Below are positions 16,797 to 22,958 of a stretch of 22,958 bases of DNA, in pieces. Under the pieces are notes generated by a model. It did no database searches. It was not told where the DNA came from and saw only the letters and a list, made by a program, of their open reading frames with translations. Position 1 is the first letter of the stretch. Each line of letters opens with the position of its first letter. The translations under genes and the position numbers were made by a program. Origin of the DNA: UMGS1696 sp963642885 (GTDB lineage Bacteria > Bacillota > Clostridia > Oscillospirales > CAG-272); the NCBI GenBank assembly GCA_963642885.1, contig CAVIJI010000036.1, forward strand, positions 1 to 22,958. Reading direction: 5' to 3'.

Positions 16797-17444
16797 ATGG
16801 TTCTTGATAAAAAAGAAACGACAGTAGCGTACCGTTGCCCTGCGTGCGGCTCATCCGTCATGAGTATGGTAGGTATATTTGCACTTACGGCAGATCTTAT
16901 AAAGTTGAAGTGTCCCTGCGGTGAGTCGGAGCTTGAGCTTGTTTACACGAGAGATAAAAAAATCAAATTGAATGTGCCTTGTCTTTTCTGTCCCACACCT
17001 CACAGTTATACAATATCGTCGCAGATGTTTTTCGAGAGAGACATTTTCGCGATACCATGCAATTATTCCGGAATAGATATATGCTTTGTCGGAAGCAAGG
17101 ATAAGGTTCAGGAGGCAATGAAGAAAAGCGAAAAGGAGCTTCTCGAAATGCTCGGTGACAACAGCTTCGAAGATCTTGCCGATGTACGCGGAGAAAACCT
17201 CGAACCGAATGATCCGCAGGTGCTCGATATTGTCTTATACACCGTTCGTGAATTGGCAGAAGAAGGAGCTATCGAGTGCGGATGTGACGGGGATGGTGAG
17301 TACGGCATCGAAATATACGACGATCATGTCAAAGTATGCTGCACTAAATGCGGACATTACCTGAATATTCCGACTACAAGCCTAATCAAAGCAAATGATT
17401 TTCTTGAGAGCGATAAACTCGTACTTAATCTGATTCACAAATAA
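16797..17444 (+). CDS. Cysteine-rich protein of unknown function, probable zinc ribbons
   Basis: I do not recognise this 215-residue protein. It has 13 cysteines in groups: CPAC (14-17), CPC (39-41), CLFC (62-65), C88, C96, CGC (161-163) and CCTKC (181-185). The N-terminal pairs suggest one or two zinc-ribbon-like metal sites, and the last pairs another. The middle (about 100-160) is charged, probably helical, and lacks cysteine. There is no signal peptide or membrane segment, so it should be cytosolic. GGAG lies seven bases before the ATG and a consensus promoter is upstream. It is transcribed alone, divergently from the nuclease-helicase gene, and ends at a strong terminator. Metal binding is inference; a nucleic-acid or protein-binding role is possible but nothing in the sequence fixes it. 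Confidence 0.85.
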   Translation: MVLDKKETTVAYRCPACGSSVMSMVGIFALTADLIKLKCPCGESELELVYTRDKKIKLNVPCLFCPTPHSYTISSQMFFERDIFAIPCNYSGIDICFVGSKDKVQEAMKKSEKELLEMLGDNSFEDLADVRGENLEPNDPQVLDIVLYTVRELAEEGAIECGCDGDGEYGIEIYDDHVKVCCTKCGHYLNIPTTSLIKANDFLESDKLVLNLIHK

Positions 17445-17505
17445 CCGAGAATTTCATGTAGTGTAATTATCCGTAAGTGTGTTTATTCGTTTTGTCATAA
17501 AGAAA

Positions 17506-17551
17506 GCTGCCGCAAACAGTTTTTTACTCTGTTTGCGGCAGCCGTTTTTTT
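17506..17551. terminator. Terminator between convergent genes
   Basis: A perfect 14-bp stem GCTGCCGCAAACAG (17506-17519) with CTGTTTGCGGCAGC (17529-17542), then CGTTTTTTTT. It is strong for the plus-strand gene. It can also end the minus-strand pheS operon, though with a poorer T-tract on that side. Confidence 0.9.
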
Positions 17552-17555
17552 TACA

Positions 17556-18125
17556 TCAGTGCATTGAACCTTCGAGGATTGTTCCGTCGGAATGGAAAAG
17601 CGGGAGCTTTTCGAGATAAGTTATGTCATCTCTTGTTTGAGCATCGCCCTCGGCGAGAATTGTCATCTTACCGACAATGTTTCCGCCGGCAGCTTTGATA
17701 AGCTCCTCGATCGCCTTAAGAGATTCACCCGTCGATATAACATCATCGACAATGAGAATGCGAGAGCCGTTTATAAGGTCGGCTTCGGCTTTATCAAGGA
17801 ACAGACTCTGTTCGCCTTGAGTTGTTATCGAGTGAAGCTTGAATTCAAAGACACCGCTCATATAAGCCTTGGCTTTTTTTCTTGCTACAAAGTATTTACG
17901 ATTTCCCGCGATTCTCGACATTTCATGTGCAAGCGGAATGCCTTTGGCTTCGGCGGTAACGATATAGTCGTATTCGGGTGCAAGCTTCAGAAGGGCTTCC
18001 GCTGACGCGGTGGTTAATTCGGGATCTCCGAAAATTACAAACGCTCCGATTGAGAGACTGTCATTTACAGGGCATATGGGAAGCTCACGGTGGAGTCCCG
18101 CGATGTTGATAGGATATGTTTTCAT
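17556..18125 (-). CDS. Purine-type phosphoribosyltransferase
   Basis: This 189-residue protein is a type I phosphoribosyltransferase: the PRPP-binding signature ILIVDDVISTGES (123-135) is complete, and TAEAKGIPLAHE (57-68) matches the loop found in adenine and xanthine phosphoribosyltransferases. Length fits those two families. The base specificity cannot be set from sequence; adenine or xanthine salvage are the leading options, and a PurR-like regulatory relative is less likely without an N-terminal DNA-binding domain. AAGGA lies about ten bases upstream of the ATG. It follows pheT by 39 bases on the same strand, so it is probably the last gene of the pheS operon, ending at the terminator shared with the Cys-rich gene. 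Confidence 0.85.
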   Translation of the reverse strand: MKTYPINIAGLHRELPICPVNDSLSIGAFVIFGDPELTTASAEALLKLAPEYDYIVTAEAKGIPLAHEMSRIAGNRKYFVARKKAKAYMSGVFEFKLHSITTQGEQSLFLDKAEADLINGSRILIVDDVISTGESLKAIEELIKAAGGNIVGKMTILAEGDAQTRDDITYLEKLPLFHSDGTILEGSMH

Positions 18126-18164
18126 AATAACGTCATCCTTAAATTTATTAATAATTATTAATAT

Positions 18165-20579
18165 TTATCTGAGTTTTATGCCGAGTTCTTTTTCAAGTGA
18201 CGCGAGTATCGATTTTACTGCATCATCGGCTTCCGTATCCGTAAGAGTTCTGTCGGAAGCACGGAGCATTACCGAGTACGACATACTCTTCTTGCCGATG
18301 CCGACCTGAGGACCGCGGTAAATATCGAATAATTCCGCTGAGGATACAAGACTGCTTGCCGCTTTGATTGCATTTACAACGGATGCCGCTTCAAGCTCTT
18401 CGTCGCATACAAACGAGAAGTCTCTTTCGATAGCGGGGTGCTTGGGAATAGGAGTGAATTCGATTTCACGGCGGCGTGCTTCGAAAATATTGTCTCCTTC
18501 AAGCTCCGCAAGATATACTCTCGCACCGATTCCGTAATTCTCGCTTACTTCGGGATAAGCTTCACCGAATATACCGAGCTTTTTATCGCCTGAGTAAACA
18601 ACGGCACATCTTCCGGGATGGAAGGTGAGAGCATTGCTTTCGGATTTGAATACGGCGTCTTTGATGCCCGCGATATCGAGGATAGCTTCAATGTATCCTT
18701 TCATTCTGTAGAAACCGTTTTTATCGTCCGAGGTTGTAAATCCGAGAGTAATTCTCGCGGGTTCGTCGGGAAGCTCGTCGGCGGATTTGGGCAGGTAAAC
18801 CTTAGACATTTCGAACAAGGTTACGGCTTGATTTTTCTTAGCGTAGTTGTCTGCGAGAACCTTCAACATGGAGGGAAGCGTAGTCGTACGCATAACGGAT
18901 GTGTCTTCTCCGAGAGGGTTGGAGATAACCACACATTTTCTTCTAATATCGTCGGGAGCAAGTCTGATTTTATCGTAGTATGAAGGGCTGATGAAGGAGA
19001 ATGTTTCGATTTCATCCATACCCATTCCGACAAGCATGTCATGAAGATTATTGTCGAAGTTCTGTCTGTCTGTTCTTGCACCGAGAGTAGGCGTAGCGGA
19101 TTCGGAAAGAGTGGATTCGAACTTGTCATAACCGTACATACGAAGTATTTCTTCGGCTACATCGTTCATGCAGCGAACATCGTCACGGAACGAAGGAACG
19201 GTTATGGTATGCAAATCGTCAGATACTTCGAATTCAAGCTTTTTGAGAACCTCCGCCATGTATTCCTGAGTAAGGTTTACACCGAGGAAACGATTGATTA
19301 CGTTTGCATCGAGAGGAAGATGTACGGGCTGTTTCTTTACGGGATAAACGTCGATTGTTCCGTTTACTATTTCGCCTGCTCCGAGCTCCTCGATAAGCTC
19401 GCAGGCTCTGTTGAGAGCAGGCATTGTATTCTCGGAATCCAGACCTTTTTCGAATCTCGAAGAGGATTCGGTTCTCATTCCGAGCTTCTTTGCGCTGACA
19501 CGTACGTTGCCGGGATGGAATGTAGCCGACTCGAATACAACTGTTGTGGTTGAATCGGTAATTTCACTGTTCTCGCCGCCCATTACACCTGCGAGAGCCA
19601 CAGCCTTGTCATGGTCTGCGATAACAAGCATACTCGAATCGAGTGTGTGAGGAATGCTGTCGAGTGAAATAAACTTTTCGCCTTCCTCCGCACTGCGGAC
19701 ATTGATTTCGGAGCCGCTCAGGCACTTGTAGTCAAATGCGTGCATAGGCTGACCGTATTCGAGCATTACATAGTTCGTTATATCGACAATATTGTTTATG
19801 GGACGAACACCTTCCGAACGCAGTTTCATTCTCATCCAAAGAGGAGACGGGCCTATTTTTACGTTCTTTACCACTCTTGCACTGTATCTGTAGCACTTTT
19901 CGGTGTTCTTTATATTCACGGAGAGATAATTTTTGATATCATCGCCGTCATTTGCCGTAAATTCGCTCTTCGGAGTGTGCAGTGAAAGCTTTTTGCCGAA
20001 GGTAACGGCGGATTCACGTGCAAGACCGATAATAGAGAGACAGTCGGGGCGATTAGATGTGATTTCGAATTCGACTACGTCATCACGAAGTCCGAGAGCG
20101 TCAACCATGTCGGAACCGAGAGGAATGTCACCGAGTCCGACATCACCGAGAATGAGTATTCCGTCTTCTACTGCACCGGGCATGTCATGCAATGTCAGAC
20201 CCAATTCGGCTATAGAGCAGAACATACCCTCGGAAACCTCACCTCTGAGTTTTCCTTTCTTTATTTTTACGTCACCGGGAAGATGTGCGCCGTCGGTAGC
20301 AACGGGAACAAGTGCACCTTCGAATACGTTTGTAGCCGCCGTTATTACCTGCAGCGGTTCTTCTTTGCCTATGTCTACTTTGCAGATGACAAGCTTTTCA
20401 GCATTCGGGTGACGGATAATTTCGAGTATTTTACCGCAGACAACACCGGAAATGTTGCCGCAAATTGTTTCGTATCCTTCTACCTTTGAACCCGACATTG
20501 TCATTCTGTCGCAGTATTCTTTTATACTAATATCGCTGACGTCAGTGTAATCCGCCAGCCATTTCATTGAAAGCAGCAT
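18165..20579 (-). CDS. pheT: Phenylalanine--tRNA ligase beta subunit
   Basis: The beta subunit of the (alpha-beta)2 PheRS carries tRNA binding and editing. At 804 residues it is full length. Visible parts are the EMAP-II-like tRNA-binding domain (about 40-150, with RHPNAEKL at 56-63), the B3/B4 editing region with the NRPDCLS segment, the B5 domain near 400-470, a catalytic-like core, and the C-terminal ferredoxin-fold anticodon domain (about 710-804, with PKHPAIERDFSF). The ATG at 20577-20579 has GAAAGG about 11 bases upstream, and its start (MLLSMKWLADYTD) matches the family. Unusually, it is separated from pheS by the uridine-kinase-like gene, which ends 39 bases before it. Confidence 0.97.
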   Translation of the reverse strand: MLLSMKWLADYTDVSDISIKEYCDRMTMSGSKVEGYETICGNISGVVCGKILEIIRHPNAEKLVICKVDIGKEEPLQVITAATNVFEGALVPVATDGAHLPGDVKIKKGKLRGEVSEGMFCSIAELGLTLHDMPGAVEDGILILGDVGLGDIPLGSDMVDALGLRDDVVEFEITSNRPDCLSIIGLARESAVTFGKKLSLHTPKSEFTANDGDDIKNYLSVNIKNTEKCYRYSARVVKNVKIGPSPLWMRMKLRSEGVRPINNIVDITNYVMLEYGQPMHAFDYKCLSGSEINVRSAEEGEKFISLDSIPHTLDSSMLVIADHDKAVALAGVMGGENSEITDSTTTVVFESATFHPGNVRVSAKKLGMRTESSSRFEKGLDSENTMPALNRACELIEELGAGEIVNGTIDVYPVKKQPVHLPLDANVINRFLGVNLTQEYMAEVLKKLEFEVSDDLHTITVPSFRDDVRCMNDVAEEILRMYGYDKFESTLSESATPTLGARTDRQNFDNNLHDMLVGMGMDEIETFSFISPSYYDKIRLAPDDIRRKCVVISNPLGEDTSVMRTTTLPSMLKVLADNYAKKNQAVTLFEMSKVYLPKSADELPDEPARITLGFTTSDDKNGFYRMKGYIEAILDIAGIKDAVFKSESNALTFHPGRCAVVYSGDKKLGIFGEAYPEVSENYGIGARVYLAELEGDNIFEARRREIEFTPIPKHPAIERDFSFVCDEELEAASVVNAIKAASSLVSSAELFDIYRGPQVGIGKKSMSYSVMLRASDRTLTDTEADDAVKSILASLEKELGIKLR

Positions 20580-20618
20580 AATATATAAACCTTTCTTTTA
20601 TATACATCGTGTGTGCGT

Positions 20619-21161
20619 CTATTTTATCATTGAATCGATATAGGTCTTGATGATATCAACGGATTTCTCACCGGAGTTTCCGTTTATCACGAGGTCGGCT
20701 CTCCATCTGCAGGGCTCGATAATTTCGTTGTGTCTGAAGCGTACTGTGTCGATATATCTCGAAGTGACTTCATCGAAGGTTTGTCCCATGGAGGTGAACC
20801 TTTTGATTCTTCTGACCAGTCTTTCGTCACTTTCAAGGTCGACGAAAATTTTCAAATCGAGTTTTTCGTATATTTCGGGAAGATACAACGCGAACAATCC
20901 TTCGATAATGACGACTTTGTGCTTTTTCGAATCAAGTTCGTCATTGAAATCACGGTACAGCTCGTCGAGCAATAATGCATCGGGATGATTATGCTCGACA
21001 TATTCTATTCCCGTGATGGGAGCTATGGTTTTTATAGACGGTTTTCTGAAATATTTATCCATGTGAAAAACACGGCAATCATCTCCGTAGCAGCTTTCGA
21101 GCTTTTCGGAGAGTGTGCTTTTGCCGCTGCAGGTTCCGCCTGCTATACCTATAACATACAT
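20619..21161 (-). CDS. Uridine kinase-like P-loop protein
   Basis: The 180 residues contain the Walker A GGTCSGKST (8-16), then HMDKYFRKP near 33-41 and EYVEHNHPDALL, which correspond to the uridine-kinase segment with the catalytic Asp and the substrate-binding DHPDAFD-type motif. After these come VVIIEGLFAL and RRIKRF with the lid arginines. Uridine kinase phosphorylates uridine and cytidine in pyrimidine salvage. The protein is some 25 residues shorter than the usual enzyme and has EHNHPDAL rather than the common substrate signature, so a related nucleoside or other small-molecule kinase is possible. GGAGG lies six bases before the ATG. It sits between pheS (143 bases upstream) and pheT (39 bases downstream) on the same strand. 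Confidence 0.85.
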   Translation of the reverse strand: MYVIGIAGGTCSGKSTLSEKLESCYGDDCRVFHMDKYFRKPSIKTIAPITGIEYVEHNHPDALLLDELYRDFNDELDSKKHKVVIIEGLFALYLPEIYEKLDLKIFVDLESDERLVRRIKRFTSMGQTFDEVTSRYIDTVRFRHNEIIEPCRWRADLVINGNSGEKSVDIIKTYIDSMIK

Positions 21162-21304
21162 AGTGTGCCTCCGTTGTAATGTTGGGATAAACCGAGTTAA
21201 TCGAGTGCCGTGCCGAGAGGGTTGATGAAGTCTTCTGTCGAAAACAACACCAACTCGGCGGTTTTCCGAAAATTCAATGACAGCCTTTAATTGTGCGGAA
21301 TAAA
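21162..21304 (-). other. Structured spacer between pheS and the uridine-kinase-like gene
   Basis: The 143-base gap has no open frame with a ribosome binding site apart from the site for the next gene. Complementary pieces can pair in two ways: CCGAGTT (21192-21198) with AACTCGG (21252-21258), or GCCGAG (21212-21217) with CTCGGC (21254-21259) plus GTTG (21221-21224) with CAAC (21245-21248). The alternatives use the same right arm. There is no clear T-tract, so I do not call a terminator. Confidence 0.35.
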
Positions 21305-22318
21305 TCAGAATTGACTAAGGAAACGAACATCGTTTTCGTAAAGAAGTCTCATGTCGTCTATATGGTATTTGAGCAGAGCGATTCGCTCGATTCCGACACC
21401 GAACGCAAAGCCGCTGTATACCTCGGGATCAATGCCGCACATGCGAAGTACGTTCGGATGAACCATACCTGCGCCGAGAATTTCAATCCAACCCTCACCT
21501 TTGCAGAGACGGCAGCCTTTACCGCCGCACGCGAAGCATGATACATCGACTTCTGCGGAAGGCTCCGTGAACGGGAAGTGGTGCGGACGGAATCTGATCT
21601 GTGTTTCTTCACCGTACATACGGCGTGCGAACATTTCGAGAGCACCCTTGAGGTCGCCCATGGTTATGCCTTTGTCGACAACAAGTCCTTCCAGCTGATG
21701 GAACAGAGGCGAGTGAGTTGCGTCAACCGCATCCGAACGATAAACACGGCCGGGAGAGATGATTTTAATCGGAGGCTGAGTTTTCTCCATAACTCTTGCC
21801 TGAACGGGAGATGTCTGTGAGCGGAGCAAGATATTTTCGGTTATATAGAATGTGTCCTGTGTATCGCGTGCCGGATGGTCCTTGGGAATGTTCAAGGCCT
21901 GGAAGTTGTAGTAGTCGTATTCAACCTCGGGGCCGTCTACAATCGAATAACCCATTCCGAGGAATATGTCCTCGAGCTGACGCTGCACCAAAGCGAGAGG
22001 ATGTGTATGTCCGGCACGAATTTTATCACCCGGAATAGTTACGTCGAGCTTTTCGGCATCCAGCTTTTCTGCCTGTTCACGTGCTTTCTTTTCTTTTGTG
22101 ATTTCATCTATCTTTTTTTCTATTTCGGCGCGAATGTCATTCGCAAGCTGTCCGATAACGGGACGCTCCTCTGCCGAAAGCTTACCCATACCGCGAAGAA
22201 CGGCGGTAAGCTCACCTTTTTTGCCGAGATATTTGATTCTCAGCTCTTCTATCTGTGCCGAAGGAGCCTCAAGAGCTTCAAGAGCTTCGGCTTTGATTTT
22301 TTCAAGGGTCTCTCTCAT
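21305..22318 (-). CDS. pheS: Phenylalanine--tRNA ligase alpha subunit
   Basis: The catalytic alpha subunit of PheRS, 337 residues. The N-terminal coiled coil (1-90) is followed by the class II core: motif 2 with GRVYRSDAVDATHSPLFHQLEG (190-211) and motif 3 GFAFGVGIERIALLKY (303-318). FPFTEPSAEVDV (248-259) is also typical. Cys 261/264/269/272 form the small metal-binding-like insert common in Firmicute PheS. The open frame runs back to 22435, but the added residues would be read from the T-box terminator and lack a ribosome binding site. The ATG at 22316-22318 follows AAAGGA by eight bases and gives the family's usual start (MRETLEKIKAEALE). Transcription is under the T-box leader just upstream. 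Confidence 0.97.
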   Translation of the reverse strand: MRETLEKIKAEALEALEAPSAQIEELRIKYLGKKGELTAVLRGMGKLSAEERPVIGQLANDIRAEIEKKIDEITKEKKAREQAEKLDAEKLDVTIPGDKIRAGHTHPLALVQRQLEDIFLGMGYSIVDGPEVEYDYYNFQALNIPKDHPARDTQDTFYITENILLRSQTSPVQARVMEKTQPPIKIISPGRVYRSDAVDATHSPLFHQLEGLVVDKGITMGDLKGALEMFARRMYGEETQIRFRPHHFPFTEPSAEVDVSCFACGGKGCRLCKGEGWIEILGAGMVHPNVLRMCGIDPEVYSGFAFGVGIERIALLKYHIDDMRLLYENDVRFLSQF

Positions 22319-22362
22319 TTTTATGATCCTTTCTGAATATTGTGTATGTTGCGGTGAAGACA

Positions 22363-22632
22363 ATAAAAAAGCCCCGTAACGGATAAAATCCGATAAACGG
22401 GACGAAACGACCGCGGTACCACCCGAATTCCGCACAAAAAGTACGGCACTCCAACGGTTTAACGCACCGAATACGTTTACGGCTGAATATCACCGCAACC
22501 GCTTGACATCTGAGATGTACTCGGAAGTGAACAAGTACGGACTTCACACACCGAAGCTCACAGCCTTCCGACTTCGGTTCTCTTTGGCGGAACTTGACCG
22601 TACACTCTTCCTCAAAGCGTTTTTTGTATTAC
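22363..22632 (-). promoter_or_regulatory. T-box leader, tRNA-Phe responsive, controlling pheS
   Basis: On the minus strand the T-box core GGGTGGTACCGCGG (22411-22424) is followed by a terminator, CCCGT...CGGAT with ATCCG...ACGGGG, ending in TTTTTT (about 22363-22402). Stem I is visible at the 5' end: GGAAG (22607-22611) pairs with CTTCC (22523-22527), and GTACGG (22598-22603) with CCGTAC (22535-22540). The internal loop between them, TTGTTCA on the 3' side, contains TTC followed by A at 22529-22531. TTC is a Phe codon, so the specifier agrees with the downstream gene. An apical helix ACCGAAG/CTTCGGT is also present. When uncharged tRNA-Phe is abundant the antiterminator should form and pheS be expressed. 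Confidence 0.95.
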
Positions 22633-22638
22633 GAATGC

Positions 22639-22667
22639 ATTATAGCACTTTTACGGCATTAATTCAA
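22639..22667 (-). promoter_or_regulatory. Promoter of the pheS operon
   Basis: On the minus strand: -35 TTGAAT (22662-22667), 17 bp, -10 TATAAT (22639-22644) with TGC extension. Transcription would start near 22632, at the beginning of the T-box leader. Confidence 0.85.
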
Positions 22668-22780
22668 GGGTATTTCTTATTTTTTTATTATCCGAATTTG
22701 TACAACCGGCAAAGAAACGTGTATGTGATTAATGATTAAGGAACGGCGGAATAGCCGATTTTCTTTGTATAATGCATATA

Positions 22781-22809
22781 TTGACTTTTTTTGCTTAAAA
22801 ATGTATAAT
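22781..22809 (+). promoter_or_regulatory. Consensus promoter for the gene at the right edge
   Basis: -35 TTGACT (22781-22786), exactly 17 bp, -10 TATAAT (22804-22809). Expected start near 22816, giving a leader of about 115 bases. Confidence 0.8.
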
Positions 22810-22869
22810 TAATCGTAATTTCTTGGAGTATGGAAATACTGATGATTAACTACAACAATTCGACGTGAC

Positions 22870-22925
22870 CCTCCTATAATTCGATGATTGAGCAATTAAA
22901 TTTAGAATTGAATTATTGATAGAGG
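22870..22925 (+). promoter_or_regulatory. Leader stem-loop that could mask the ribosome binding site
   Basis: ATAATTC (22876-22882) can pair with GAATTAT (22910-22916), and CCTC (22870-22873) with the GAGG (22922-22925) that serves as ribosome binding site of the next ATG. An inner AATT/AATT pairing is possible. The helix is AT-rich with an internal loop, so this is a candidate only. Confidence 0.3.
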
Positions 22926-22931
22926 TTATTA

Positions 22932-22958
22932 ATGACATCAAATACAAAACCCACATTC
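22932..22958 (+). CDS. 5' end of an unknown gene, cut by the window edge
   Basis: The ATG at 22932 follows AGAGG by six bases and lies downstream of a consensus promoter. Nine codons are visible (MTSNTKPTF) with no stop before the window ends. This is too little to name a product. Confidence 0.6.

Noticed and set aside
22319..22435. N-terminal extension of pheS by 39 residues
   Set aside because: These codons fall in the T-box antiterminator and terminator region and have no ribosome binding site.
22745..22768. CGGC-N6-GCCG followed by ATTTTCTTT as a terminator
   Set aside because: The stem is only four base pairs and there is no plus-strand gene upstream for it to end.
22830..22868. Twelve-codon frame in the leader at the right edge as a gene
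   Set aside because: GGAG lies only one base before its ATG, which is too close for initiation. It is mentioned only as a possible element of the leader.

Overview
The window looks like ordinary chromosome from an anaerobic Firmicute of the class Clostridia, probably an Oscillospirales or Ruminococcaceae-like gut lineage. The grounds are a single-chain pyruvate:ferredoxin oxidoreductase, MEP-pathway isoprenoid genes, a tRNA-Phe-sensing T-box leader, a clostridial-type carbohydrate-binding beta-helix protein, strong purine-rich ribosome binding sites, and many TATAAT promoters carrying the extended TGn element. Species cannot be settled from the sequence alone. I see no insertion sequences, prophage genes, CRISPR arrays, tRNAs or rRNAs.

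Layout. 1-606 (+): 3' end of a secreted or surface-type carbohydrate-binding protein, converging on pepD (668-2101, -) across a bidirectional terminator. 2260-4180 (+): ispD-ispF-rpe, a compact operon with two MEP-pathway enzymes and ribulose-phosphate 3-epimerase. 4500-8131 (+): a second operon, divergent PRPP synthetase-argS-yebC, behind its own extended -10 promoter. 8261-11836 (-): the large pyruvate:ferredoxin oxidoreductase gene, converging on yebC with two back-to-back terminators. 12106-13932 (-): typA/bipA, which begins with TTG. 14133-16649 (-): an XPD/DinG-like iron-sulfur helicase with an N-terminal Cas4-like PD-(D/E)XK nuclease domain. 16797-17444 (+): a cysteine-rich unknown protein transcribed divergently from the helicase; a perfect 15-bp palindrome lies between the two promoters. 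17556-22318 (-): pheS - uridine-kinase-like gene - pheT - purine-type phosphoribosyltransferase, read from a T-box leader at 22363-22632. The right end holds a strong promoter and a structured leader for a gene of which only the first nine codons are inside the window.

How the genes fit together. The content is mostly core metabolism and translation: central carbon and electron flow (PFOR), isoprenoid precursors, PRPP and nucleotide salvage (PRPP synthetase, uridine-kinase-like protein, phosphoribosyltransferase), aminoacylation (ArgRS, both PheRS subunits) and ribosome-linked factors (TypA, YebC). The points most worth a second look are the nuclease-helicase fusion with its divergently transcribed Cys-rich neighbour and shared palindrome, the split pheS/pheT pair with nucleotide genes apparently under Phe T-box control, and the altered PRPP-binding loop of the 379-residue PRPP synthetase. 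No clearly new multi-gene defence or mobile system is visible.
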